Assembly (NCBI GenBank): GCA_036250195.1
Contig: JAVHZZ010000016.1
Location: 2,728,001 to 2,792,000 of the forward strand
Reading direction: 5' to 3'
DNA length: 64,000 nt
DNA from: Mixophyes australis
Taxonomy: Eukaryota > Chordata > Amphibia > Anura > Limnodynastidae
In this document: in pieces, positions 1 to 13,165 of the stretch
How positions within the stretch are numbered: position 1 is the first letter of the stretch
Layout of the letters: each line of letters starts with the position of its first letter
Program-made: the position numbers and the translations under genes
The notes under the pieces: model-generated
The model's input: the letters and a program-made list of their open reading frames with translations, nothing else
Told to the model about the DNA's origin: nothing
Databases searched by the model: none

Positions 1-3000
1 ATTGAATCATGAATCATGAATTGAATCATGAATTGAATCATAAATCATGAATCATGAATTCAATCATGAATCATAAATCGAATCATGAATCATGAATCGG
101 ATCATGAATCATGAATCATGAATTGTATCATGAATTGAATCATAAATCAAATCATGAATCATGAATTGAATCATGAATTGATTCATAAATCATAAATCAT
201 GAATTGAATCATGAATCATGACTCGAATCATGAATCATGAATTGAATCATAAATCATGAATCATGAATCGAATCATGAATCATGAATCATGAATCGAATC
301 ATGAATCATGAATTGAATCATGAATCATGAACTGAATCATGAATCATGAATCATGAATTGAATCATGAATTATAAATCATGAATCATGAATCGAATCATG
401 AATCATGAATCAAAACATGAATCATGAATTGAATCATGAATCATGAATCATGAAATGAATCAAGAATCATGAATGGAATCATGAATTATGAATCGAAACA
501 CAAATCATGAAATGAATCATGAATCATGAATCGAATCATGAATAATTAATCAAATCATGAATCATGAATTGAATCATGAATCATGAATTGAATCATGAAT
601 TATGAATCGAAACACAAATCATGAAATGAATCATGAATCATGAAACGAATCATTAATCATTAATCATGAATTGAATCATGAATCATGAATTGAATCATGA
701 ATCATGAATTGAATTATAAATCATGAATTGAATCATGAATCATGATTTGAATCATGATTTGAATCATGAATCATGAATCATGAATCGAATCATCAATCAT
801 GAATCATGAATTAAATCATGAATCTAATCATGTATCATGAATTAAATCATGAATCATGAATCGAATCATGAATCTCGAATCATGAATTGAATCATGAATC
901 AAGAATTGAATCATGAATTGAATCATAAATCATGAATCATGAATTGAATCATGAATCATGAATTGAATCATGAATTATAAATCGAATCATGAATCATGAA
1001 TTAAATAATGAATCATGAATCATGAATTGAATCATTAATCATGAATTGAATCATGAATCATGAAATAAATCATGAATTGAATCATGAATCATGAATCATG
1101 AATTGAATCATGAATTATGAATCATGAATCATGAATCGAATCATGAATCATGAATCGAATCATGAATCATGAATCGAAACATGAATCATGAATTGAATCA
1201 TGAATCATGAATCATGAAATGAATCATAAATCATGAATCATGAAATGATTTATGAATTTAATTATGAATCATGAATCATGAATTGAATCATAAATCATGA
1301 ATCATGATTCATTAATTGAATCATGAATCATGAATCAAATCATGAATCATAAATTGAATCATGAATCATGAATCGAATCATGAATCATGAATCATGAATT
1401 GAATCATGAATTGAATCATGAATCATAAATCATGAATTGAATCATGAATCATGAATCGAATCATGAATCTCGAATAATGAATTGAATCATGAATCATGAA
1501 TTGAATCATGAATTGAATCATAAATCATGAATCATGAAATGAATCATGAATCATAAATCGAATCATGAATCATGAATCGAATCATGAATCATGAGTCATG
1601 AATTGAATCATGAATTGAATCATAAATCATGAATCCTGAATTGAATCATGAATCATGAATCAAATCATGAATCATAAATTGAATCATGAATAATGAATCA
1701 TGAATCATGAATCGAATCATGAATCATGAAATGAATCATGAATCATGAATCATGAATTGAATCATAAATCATGAATCGAATCATGAATTAAATAATGAAT
1801 CATGAATCATGAATTGAATCATGAATCATGAATCGAATCATGAATCATGAATCATGAATTGAATCATAAATTGAATCATAAATCATAAATCATGAATTGA
1901 ATCATAAATCATGAATCATGAATCGAATCATGTTTCATGAATCATGAATCATGAATCATGAATCATGAATCATGAATCGAATCATGAATCATGAATTGAA
2001 TCATGAATCATGAATTGAATCATGAATCATGAATCATGAATCATGAATTGAATCATGAATTATGAATCACGAATCATGAATCGAATCATGAATCTTGAAT
2101 CAAATCAAGAATCATGAATCGAATCATGAATCATGAATCATGAATAATGAATCGAATCATGAATCATGGATTGAATCATGAATCATGAATTGAATCATGA
2201 ATTATGAATCGAAACAAGAATCATGAAATGAATCATGAATCATGAAACGAATCATAAATCATTATTCATGAATCGAATCATGAATCATGAATTGAATCAT
2301 GAATCATGAATTGAATCATAAATCATGAATTGAATCATGAATCATGAATTGAATCATGAATTATGAAGCGAAACACAAATCATGAATTGAATCATAAATC
2401 ATGAATTGAATCATGAATCATGATTTGAATCATGATTTGAATCATGAATCATGAATCATGAATCGAATCATGAATCATGAATCATGAATTAAATCATGAA
2501 TCTAATCATGTATCATGAATTAAATCATGAATCATGAATCGAATCATGAATCTCGAATCATGAATTGAATCATGAATCATGAATTGAATCATGAATTGAA
2601 TCATAAATCATGATTCATGAATTGAATCATGAATTATAAATCGAATTATGAATTATGAATTGAATCATGAATCATGAATCATGAATTGAATCATGAATTG
2701 AATCATAAATCATGAATCCTGAATTGAATCATGAATCATGAATCAAATCATGAATCATGAATTGAATCATGAATAATGAATCATGAATCATGAATCGAAT
2801 CATGAATTAAATAATGAATCATGAATCATGAATTGAATCATGAATCATGAATTGAATCATGAATCATGAAATGAATCATGAATTGAATCATGAATCATGA
2901 ATCATGAATTGAATCATGAATTATGAATCATGAATCATGAATCGAATCATGAATCATGAATCGAATCATGAATCATGAATCGAAACATGAATCATGAATT

Positions 3001-4186
3001 GAATCATGAATCATGAATCATGAATCATGAATCATGAATTGAATCATAAATTGATTCATAAATCATAAATCATGAATTGAATCATGAATCATGAATCGAA
3101 TCATGAATCATGAATTGAATAATAAATCATGAATCATGAATCGAATCATGAATCATGAATCATGAATCGAATCATGAATCATGAATTGAATCATGAATCA
3201 TGAACTGAATCATGAATCATGAATCATGAATTGAATCTTGAATTATAAATCATGAATCATGAATCGAATCATGAATCATGAATCGAAATATGAATCATGA
3301 ATTGAATCATGAATCATGAATCATGAAATGAATCAAGAATCATGAATCGAATCATGAATCATGAATCATAAATAATGAATCGAAATATGAATCATGAATT
3401 GAATCATGAATCATGAATTAAATCATGAATTATAAATCTAATCATGAATCATGAATTGAATCATGAATTATGAATCATGAATCGAATCATGAATCGAATC
3501 ATGAATCTCGAATCATGAATTGAATCATGAATTATAAATCTAATCATGAATCATGAATTGAATCATGAATTATGAATCATGAATCGAATCATGAATCATG
3601 AATCATGAATTGAATCATGAATCATGAATCATAAATCATGAATTGAATCATGAATCGAATCATGAATCATGAATCATGAATCGAATCATGAATCTCGAAT
3701 CATGAATTGAATCATGAATCATGAATTGAATCATGAATTGAATCATAAATCATGAATCATGAATTGAATCATGAATCATAAATTGAATCATGAATCATGA
3801 ATCGAATCATGAATCATGATTAATGAATCATGAATTGAATCATGAATGGAATCATAAATCGAATCATGAATCGTGAATTGAATTATGAATTATGAATCAT
3901 GAATCATGAATCGAATCATGAATCATGAAATGAATCATGAATCATAAATCATGAATTGAATCATAAATCATAAATCGAATCATGAATTAAATAATGAATC
4001 ATGAATCATGAATTGAATCATGAATCATGAATCTAATCATGAATCATGAATCATGAATCATGAATCATGAATTGAATCATAAATTGATTCATAAATCATA
4101 AATCATGAATTGAATCATGAATCATGACTTGAATCATGAATTGAATCATAAATCATGAATCATGAATCGAATCATGAATCATGAAT

Positions 4187-4246
4187 TGTAAAGCGCTACG
4201 GAATATGTTGGCGCTATATAAATAAATGATGATGATGATGATGATG
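4187..4246 (+). mobile_element. 5'-truncated L2-type LINE/SINE 3' tail, copy 1
   Basis: The only complex sequence in the array besides its twin at 7,548. It reads TGTAAAGCGCTACGG, then AATATGTTGGCGC, then TATATAAATAA, then (ATG)7. The GCGCT...GGCGCTATATAAAT core followed by a short tandem tail is what I know as the 3' end shared by L2-clade LINEs and the SINEs that use their machinery in fish and amphibians; this is recognition from memory, not a search. AGCGC at 4,192 can pair with GCGCT at 4,211, the sort of stem-loop such tails use for reverse-transcriptase recognition. Everything 5' of the last 60 bases is missing, as in a severely truncated insertion. The bases on each side can be read as a direct repeat ATGAAT (4,181-4,186 and 4,244-4,249), a possible target-site duplication, but in a heptamer array that could be chance. 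The TTG at the left edge is shared with the satellite, so the exact start is uncertain. Confidence 0.62.
4226..4246 (+). repeat. (ATG)7 microsatellite tail
   Basis: Seven uninterrupted ATG triplets follow TATATAAATAA and pass directly into the heptamer array. In L2-type elements the 3' end is a short tandem repeat rather than poly(A), so this is best read as the element's own tail. The twin copy has eight triplets, an ordinary slippage difference. Confidence 0.9.
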
Positions 4247-5710
4247 AATCATGAATCATGAATTGAATCATGAATTATAAATCATGAATCATGAATCGAA
4301 TCATGAATCATGAATCGAAACATGAATCATGAATTGAATCATGAATCATGAATCATGAATTGAATCATGAATTGAATCATAAATCAAATCATGAATCATG
4401 AATTGAATCATGAATTATGAATCATGAATCTTGAATCGAATCATGAATCATGAAATGAATCATGAATTATAAATCATGAATTGAATCATAAATCATGAAT
4501 CGAATCATGAATTAAATAATGAATCATGAATCATGAATTGAATCATGAATCATGAATCATGAATCATGAATCATGAATCATGAATTGAATCATAAATTGA
4601 TTCATAAATCATAAATCATGAATTGAATCATGAATCATGAATCGAATCATGAATCATGAATTGAATAATAAATCATGAATCATAAATCGAATCATGAATC
4701 ATGAATCATGAATCGAATCATGAATCATGAATTGAATCATGAATCATGAACTGAATCATGAATCATGAATCATGAATCATGAATTGAATCATGAATTATA
4801 AATCATGAATCATGAATCGAATCATGAATCATGAATCGAAATATGAATCATGAATTGAATCATGAATCATAAATCATGAAATGAATCAAGAATCATGAAT
4901 CGAATCATGAATCATGAATCATAAATAATGAATCGAATTATGAATCATGAATTGAATCATGAATCATGAATTAAATCATGAATCATGAATCGAATCATGA
5001 ATCTCGAATCATGAATTGAATCATGAATCATAAATCGAATCATGAATCATGAATTGAATCATGAATTATGAATCATGAATCGAATCATGAATCATGAATC
5101 ATGAATCGAAGCATGAATCATGAATTATGAATCGAATCATGAATCATGAATCATGAATTGAATCATGAATCATGAATCATAAATCATGAATTGAATCATG
5201 AATCGAATCATGAATCATGAATCATGAATCGAATCATGAATCTCGAATCATGAATTGAATCATGAATCATGAATTGAATCATGAATTGAATCAAAGATCA
5301 TGAATCATGAATTGAATTATGAATCATAAATCGAATCATGAATCATGAATCGAATCATGAATCATGATTAATGAATCATGAATTGAATCATGAATGGAAT
5401 CATAAATCGAATCATGAATCATGAATTGAATTATGAATTATGAATCATGAATCATAAATCAAATCATGAATCATGAAATGAATCATGAATCATAAATCAT
5501 GAATTGAATCATAAATCATAAATCGAATCATGAATTAAATAATGAATCATGAATCATGAATTGAATCATGAATCATGAATCTAATCATGAATCATGAATC
5601 ATGAATCATGAATTGAATCATAAATTGATTCATAAATCATAAATCATGAATTGAATCATGAATCATGACTTGAATCATGAATTGAATCATAAATCATGAA
5701 TCATGAATCG

Positions 5711-5738
5711 AATCATGAATCATGAATCATGAATCATG
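5711..5738 (+). other. Stub-free paralogous site, second half of repeat copy 1
   Basis: Four AATCATG heptamers lie between two AATCG pentamers, followed by the AACTG context. In the occupied site at 7,548 the same neighbours appear with two heptamers, then AAT plus the stub, then two heptamers, then AATCG and AACTG. This site therefore looks like the pre-insertion state. It shows that the stub landed inside an existing array rather than seeding it. Confidence 0.6.
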
Positions 5739-7547
5739 AATCGAATCATGAATCATGAACTGAATCATGAATCATGAATCATGAATCATGAATTGAATCA
5801 TGAATCATGAATCGAAACATGAATCATGAATTGAATCATGAATCATGATTTGAATCATGATTTGAATCATGAATCATGAATCATGAATCATGAATCGAAT
5901 CATGAATCATGAATTAAATCATGAATCTAATCATGTATCATGAATTAAATCATGAATCATGAATCGAATCATGAATCTCGAATCATGAATTGAATCATGA
6001 ATCATGAATTGAATCATGAATTGAATCATAAATCATGATTCATGAATTGAATCATGAATTATAAATCGAATTATGAATTATGAATTGAATCATGAATTGA
6101 ATCATAAATCATGAATCCTGAATTGAATCATGAATCATGAATCAAATCATGAATCATGAATTGAATCATGAATAATGAATCATGAATCATGAATCGAATC
6201 ATGAATTAAATAATGAATCATGAATCATGAATTGAATCATGAATCATGAATTGAATCATGAATCATGAAATGAATCATGAATTGAATCATGAATCATGAA
6301 TCATGAATTGAATCATGAATTATGAATCATGAATCATGAATCGAATCATGAATCATGAATCGAATCATGAATCATGAATCGAAACATGAATCATGAATTG
6401 AATCATGAATCATGAATCATGAATCATGAATCATGAATTGAATCATAAATTGATTCATAAATCATAAATCATGAATTGAATCATGAATCATGAATCGAAT
6501 CATGAATCATGAAATGAATAATAAATCATGAATCATGAATCGAATCATGAATCATGAATCATGAATCGAATCATGAATCATGAATTGAATCATGAATCAT
6601 GAACTGAATCATGAATCATGAATCATGAATTGAATCATGAATTATAAATCATGAATCATGAATCGAATCATGAATCATGAATCGAAATATGAATCATGAA
6701 TTGAATCATGAATCATGAATCATGAAATGAATCAAGAATCATGAATCGAATCATGAATCATGAATCATAAATAATGAATCGAAATATGAATCATGAATTG
6801 AATCATGAATCATGAATTAAATCATGAATCATGAATCGAATCATGAATCTCGAATCATGAATTGAATCATGAATTATAAATCTAATCATGAATCATGAAT
6901 TGAATCATGAATTATGAATCATGAATCGAATTATGAATCATGAATCATGAATCGAAGCATGAATCATGAATTATGAATCGAATCATGAATCATGAATCAT
7001 GAATTGAATCATGAATCGAATCATGAATCATGAATCATGAATCGAATCATGAATCTCGAATCATGAATTGAATCATGAATCATGAATTGAATCATGAATT
7101 GAATCATAAATCATGAATCATGAATTGAATCATGAATCATAAATTGAATCATGAATCATGAATCGAATCATGAATCATGATTAATGAATCATGAATTGAA
7201 TCATGAATGGAATCATAAATCGAATCATGAATCGTGAATTGAATTATGAATTATGAATCATGAATCATGAATCGAATCATGAATCATGAAATGAATCATG
7301 AATCATAAATCATGAATTGAATCATAAATCATAAATCGAATCATGAATTAAATAATGAATCATGAATCATGAATTGAATCATGAATCATGAATCTAATCA
7401 TGAATCATGAATCATGAATCATGAATCATGAATTGAATCATAAATTGATTCATAAATCATAAATCATGAATTGAATCATGAATCATGACTTGAATCATGA
7501 ATTGAATCATAAATCATGAATCATGAATCGAATCATGAATCATGAAT

Positions 7548-7610
7548 TGTAAAGTGCTACGGAATATGTTGGCGCTATATAAATAAATGATGATGATGAT
7601 GATGATGATG
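7548..7610 (+). mobile_element. 5'-truncated L2-type LINE/SINE 3' tail, copy 2
   Basis: The same stub as at 4,187, exactly 3,361 bases downstream, inside identical upstream satellite context (including the rare ACTTG about 60 bases before it). It differs from copy 1 by one C-to-T change in the first AGCGCT (here AGTGCT) and by one extra ATG. The C-to-T change lies at a CpG and turns one G-C pair of the possible stem into a G-U wobble, so the stem would survive in RNA. Identical flanks show that this is a duplicate made with the 3.4 kb unit, not a second insertion. It has no coding capacity. Confidence 0.62.
7587..7610 (+). repeat. (ATG)8 microsatellite tail
   Basis: Eight ATG triplets follow TATATAAATAA in the second stub, one more than in the first. 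The run passes without a break into AATCATG heptamers. Confidence 0.9.
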
Positions 7611-9093
7611 AATCATGAATCATGAATCGAATCATGAATCATGAACTGAATCATGAATCATGAATCATGAATCATGAATTGAATCATGAATTATAAATCA
7701 TGAATCATGAATCGAATCATGAATCATGAATCGAAACATGAATCATGAATTGAATCATGAATCATGAATCATGAATTGAATCATGAATTGAATCATAAAT
7801 CAAATCATGAATCATGAATTGAATCATGAATTATGAATCATGAATCTTGAATCGAATCATGAATCATGAAATGAATCATGAATTATAAATCATGAATTGA
7901 ATCATAAATCATGAATCGAATCATGAATTAAATAATGAATCATGAATCATGAATTGAATCATGAATCATGAATCATGAATCATGAATCATGAATTGAATC
8001 ATAAATTGATTCATAAATCATAAATCATGAATTGAATCATGAATCATGAATCGAATCATGAATCATGAATTGAATAATAAATCATGAATCATAAATCGAA
8101 TCATGAATCATGAATCATGAATCGAATCATGAATCATGAATTGAATCATGAATCATGAACTGAATCATGAATCATGAATCATGAATCATGAATTGAATCA
8201 TGAATTATAAATCATGAATCATGAATCGAATCATGAATCATGAATCGAAATATGAATCATGAATTGAATCATGAATCATGAATCATGAAATGAATCAAGA
8301 ATCATGAATCGAATCATGAATCATGAATCATAAATAATGAATCGAATTATGAATCATGAATTGAATCATGAATCATGAATTAAATCATGAATCATGAATC
8401 GAATCATGAATCTCGAATCATGAATTGAATCATGAATCATAAATCGAATCATGAATCATGAATCGAATCATGAATCATGAATCATGAATCGAAGCATGAA
8501 TCATGAATTATGAATCGAATCATGAATCATGAATCATGAATTGAATCATGAATCATGAATCATAAATCATGAATTGAATCATGAATCGAATCATGAATCA
8601 TGAATCATGAATCGAATCATGAATCTCGAATCATGAATTGAATCATGAATCATGAATTGAATCATGAATTGAATCATAAATCATGAATCATGAATTGAAT
8701 TATGAATCATAAATCGAATCATGAATCATGAATCGAATCATGAATCATGATTAATGAATCATGAATTGAATCATGAATGGAATCATAAATCGAATCATGA
8801 ATCATGAATTGAATTATGAATTATGAATCATGAATCATAAATCGAATCATGAATCATGAAATGAATCATGAATCATAAATCATGAATTGAATCATAAATC
8901 ATAAATCGAATCATGAATTAAATAATGAATCATGAATCATGAATTGAATCATGAATCATGAATCTAATCATGAATCATGAATCATGAATCATGAATTGAA
9001 TCATAAATTGATTCATAAATCATAAATCATGAATTGAATCATGAATCATGACTTGAATCATGAATTGAATCATAAATCATGAATCATGAATCG

Positions 9094-9121
9094 AATCATG
9101 AATCATGAATCATGAATCATG
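9094..9121 (+). other. Stub-free paralogous site, second half of repeat copy 2
   Basis: Again four heptamers between two AATCG pentamers with AACTG following, 3,383 bases after the empty site at 5,711. The stub is thus present once per 3.4 kb unit, in its first half only. A comparable empty site also lies at 45,544-45,571. Confidence 0.58.
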
Positions 9122-10840
9122 AATCGAATCATGAATCATGAACTGAATCATGAATCATGAATCATGAATCATGAATTGAATCATGAATCATGAATCGAAA
9201 CATGAATCATGAATTGAATCATGAATCATGAAATGAATCAAGAATCATGAATCGAATCATGAATCATGAATCATGAATAATGAATCAAATCATGAATCAT
9301 GAATTGAATCATGAATCATGAATTGAATCATGAATTATGAATCGAAACACGAATCATGAAATGAATCATGAATCATGAAACGAATCATTAATCATTAATC
9401 ATGAATTGAATCATGAATCATGAATTGAATCATGAATCATGAATTGAATCATGAATCATGAATTGCATCATAAATCATGAATTGAATCATGAATCATGAT
9501 TTGAATCATGATTTGAATCATGAATCATGAATCATGAATCATGAATCATGAATTAAATCATGAATCTAATCATGTATCATGAATTAAATCATGAATCATG
9601 AATCGAATCATGAATCTCGAATCATGAATTGAATCATGAATCATGAATTGAATCATGAATTGAATCATAAATCATGAATCATGAATTGAATCATGAATTA
9701 TAAATCGAATTATGAATTATGAATCATGAATTGAATCATGAATTGAATCATAAATCCTGAATCCTGAATTGAATCATGAATCATGAATCAAATCATGAAT
9801 CATGAATAATGAATCATGAATCATGAATCGAATCATGAAATAAATAATGAATCATGAATCATGAATTGAATCATGAATCATGAATCGAATCATGAATCAT
9901 GAATCATGAATCATGAATCATGAATTGAATCATAAATTGAATCATAAATCATAAATCATGAATTGAATCATAAATCATGAATCATGAATCGAATCATGTT
10001 TCATGAATCATGAATCATAAATCAAATCATGAATCATGAATTGAATCATGAATCATGAATTGAATCATGAATCATGAATTGAATCATGAATCATGAATCA
10101 TGAATTGAATCATGAATTATGAATCATGAATCATGAATCAAATCATGAATCATGAATCGAATCATGAATCATGAATCGAAACATGAATCATGAATTGAAT
10201 CATAAATCATGAATCATGAAATGAATCATAAATCATGAATCATGAAATGAATCATGAATTTAATTATGAATCATGAATCATGAATTGAATCATGAATCAT
10301 GAATCATGATTCATTAATTGAATCATGAATCATGAATCGAAACATGAATCATGAATTGAATCATAAATCATGAATCATGAAATGAATCATAAATCATGAA
10401 TCATGAAATGAATCATGAATTTAATTATGAATCATGAATCATGAATTGAATCATGAATCATGAATCATGATTCATTAATTGAATCATGAATCATGAATCA
10501 AATCATGAATCATAAATTGAACTATGAATCATGAATCGAATCATGAATCATGAATCATGAATTGAATCATGAATTGAATCATGAATCATGAATCATAAAT
10601 CATGAATTTAATCATGAATCATGAATTGAATCATGAATTGAATCATAAATCATGAATCATGAAATGAATCATGAATCATAAATCGAATCATGAATCATGA
10701 ATCGAATCATGAATCATGAATCATGAATTGAATCATGAATTGAATCATAAATCATGAATCCTGAATTGAATCATGAATTGAATCATAAATCATAAATCAT
10801 GAATCGAATCATGAATCATTAATCATGAATTGAATCATGA

Positions 10841-13165
10841 GTTGAATAATAAATCATGAATCATGAATTGAATCATGAGTTGAATCATAAATCATGAATC
10901 ATGAATTGAATCATGAATCATGAATTGAATCATGAATCATGAATTGCATCATGAATCATGAATTGAATCATGAATCATTAATCATGAATTAAATCATGAA
11001 TCATGAATCATGAAATGAATCATGAATTGAATCATGAATCATGAAATGAATCATGAATTGAATCATGAATTGAATCATGAATCATGAATCATGAATTGAA
11101 TCATGAATCATGAAATGAATCATGAATTGAATAATGAATCATGAATCATGAATTGAATCATGAATCATGAAATGAATCATGAATTGAATCATGAATGATG
11201 AATCATGAATTGAATCATGAATCATGAATCATGAATTGAATCATGAATGATGAATCATGAATTGAATCATGAATCATGAATCATGAATTGAATCACAAAT
11301 CATGAATCATGAATTGAATCATGAATCATGAAATGAATCATGAATTGAATCATGAATCATGAATCATGATTCATGAATTGAATCATGAATCATGAATCAT
11401 GAATTGAATCATGAATCATGATTCATGAATTGAATCATGAATCATGAAATGAATCATGAATTGAATCATGAATCATGAAATGAATCATGAATTGAATCAT
11501 GAATCATGAATCATGAATTGAATCATGAATCATGAATCATGAATTGAATCATGAATCATGAATTATGATTCATGAATTGAATCATGAATCATGAATCAAA
11601 TCATGAATCATGAATTGAATCATGAAATGAATCATGAATTGAATCATGAATCATGAATCATGAATTGAATCATGAATCATGAATTATGATTCATGAATTG
11701 AATCATGAATCATGAATCAAATCATGAATCATGAATTGAATCATGAATCATGAATTGAATCATGAATCATGAATCATGAATTGAATCATGAATTGAATCA
11801 TAAATCATGAATCATGAATTGAATCATGAATTGAATCATAAATCATGAATCGAATCATGAATCATGAATTGAATCATGAATCTTGAATCGAATCATGAAT
11901 CATGAATCAGGAATCAAATCATGAATCATGAATTGAATCATGAATCATGAATCGAATCATGAATTATGAATCATGAATCATGAATTGAATCATGAGTTTA
12001 ATCATAAATCATGAATCATGAATTGAATCATGAATCATGAATCGAATCATGAATCATGAATTGTATCATGAATCATGAATTGCATCATGAATCATGAATC
12101 ATTAATCATGAATTAAATCATGAATCATGAAATGAATCATCAATTGAATCATGAATCATGAAATGAATCATCAATTGAATCATGAATCATGAAATGAATC
12201 ATGAATTGAATCATGAATTGAATCATGAATCATGAAATGAATCATGAATTGAATCATAAATCATGAATCATGAATTGAAACATGAATCATGAAATGAATC
12301 ATGAATTGAATCATGAATCATGAATCATGATTCATGATTTGAAACATGAATCAAGAATCAAATCATGAATCATGAATTGAATAATGAATCATGAATTGAA
12401 TAATGAATCATGAATCGAATTACGAATCATGAATCATGAATTGAATCATGAATTGAATCATAAATCATGAATCATGAATTGAATCATGAATTGAATCATA
12501 AATCATGAATCATGAATTGAATCATGAATCATGAATCGAATCATAAATCATGAATCATGAATTGAATTATGAGTTGAATCATAAATCATGAATCATGAAT
12601 TGAATCATGAATCATGAAATGAATCATGAATTGAATCATGAATCATGAATCATGATTCATGAATTGAATCATGAATCATGAATCAAATCATGAATCATGA
12701 ATTGAATCATGAATCATGAATCGAATCATGAATCATGAATCATGAATCATGAATTGAATCATGAATTGAATCATAAATCATGAATCATGAATTGAATCAT
12801 GAATTGAATCATAAATCATGAATCATGAATTGAATCATGAATCATGAATCAAATTATGAATCATGAATTGAATCATGAATCATGAATCGAATCATGAATC
12901 AGGAATCAGGAATCAAATCATGAATCATGAATTGAATCATGAATCATGAATCGAATCATGAATTATAAATCATGAATCATGAATTGAATCATGAGTTTAA
13001 TCATAAATCATGAATCATGAATTGAATCATGAATTGAATCATAAATCATGAATCATGAATTGAATCATGAATCATGAATCAAATCATGAATCATGAATTG
13101 AATCATGAATCGAATCATGAATCATGAATCAGGAATCAAATCATGAATCATGAATTGAATCATGA
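10841..13165 (+). repeat. 2,325-base tandem duplication, copy 1
   Basis: GAGTTGAATAATAAATC at 10,840 recurs at 13,165 and GAATCACAAATC around 11,294 recurs around 13,619, both exactly 2,325 bases later. A third marker, ATGATTTGAAAC near 12,341, recurs near 14,661 (2,320). Between these points the two copies read almost the same, including the pair of GAATGATG variants, so the duplication looks recent. Confidence 0.82.

Larger units (their letters stand above)
2400..5800 (+). repeat. Higher-order repeat copy 1, about 3.4 kb
   Basis: Rare variants in this interval recur in the next 3.4 kb: ATGTATC at 2,511 and 5,936, ATGGAATC at 3,847 and 7,208 (3,361 apart), the retroelement stub at 4,187 and 7,548 (3,361 apart), and AATCTTGAATCG at 4,431 and 7,847 (3,416 apart). 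The unit contains two related halves of unequal length: ATGGAATC recurs at 3,847, 5,395, 7,208 and 8,778, spaced 1,548, 1,813 and 1,570. Copy 1 differs from copy 2 just after the stub, where it lacks a 52-base run (two pentamer-heptamer groups around AACTG) and one ATG of the microsatellite, which fully accounts for the jump from 3,361 to 3,416. Ends are approximate, since a tandem duplication has no unique boundary. Confidence 0.8.
5800..9200 (+). repeat. Higher-order repeat copy 2, about 3.4 kb
   Basis: This is the second copy of the unit that starts near 2.4 kb, in direct tandem with it. It keeps the 52-base run after the stub that copy 1 lacks, and this form matches the stub-free paralogous sites at 5,711 and 9,094. 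Copy 2 is therefore probably nearer the ancestral state there and copy 1 has a deletion. Marker offsets against copy 1 range from about 3,342 to 3,425, so whole-unit insertions and deletions are scattered through it. A further, more diverged copy may follow, since ATGTATC recurs at 9,575, 3,639 bases after 5,936. Confidence 0.78.
1..10830 (+). repeat. Flavour A array block 1 (AATCG-rich)
   Basis: This block mixes AATCATG with many AATCG pentamers, hence many TCGA sites, and carries the variants AATCTCG, GAATAATG, ATCATGTATC, ATCATGTTTC, AACTG and ACTTG/ACTCG. Its first part contains the rare AATCGGATC at 96-104, which also occurs at 19,682, 28,671 and 59,515, so the window opens inside a block that recurs three more times. 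Long-range periodicity of about 3.4 kb is visible from about 2.4 to 9.2 kb. The block holds both retroelement stubs. The right boundary is set where GAGTTG and AATTG/AAATG composites take over, and is approximate. Confidence 0.75.

Noticed and set aside
1592..1598. TGAGTCA AP-1 sites (1,592; 19,189; 21,298; 28,178; 30,280; 42,328; 61,117)
   Set aside because: One-base variants of the ubiquitous TGAATCA, copied along with larger repeats; recurrence reflects duplication, not selection.
4213..4225. TATATAAATAA as a TATA-box promoter
   Set aside because: It is part of the element's 3' tail and no other promoter element or transcript is visible.
4187..4246. Satellite born from the ATG tail of the L2-type stub
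   Set aside because: The ATG tail merges into the heptamers, which is tempting, but stub-free paralogues with the same neighbours exist, so the array predates the insertion.
7548..7610. Second independent retroelement insertion
   Set aside because: Identical flanking satellite and exact 3,361-base spacing show that it is a duplicate of the stub at 4,187.
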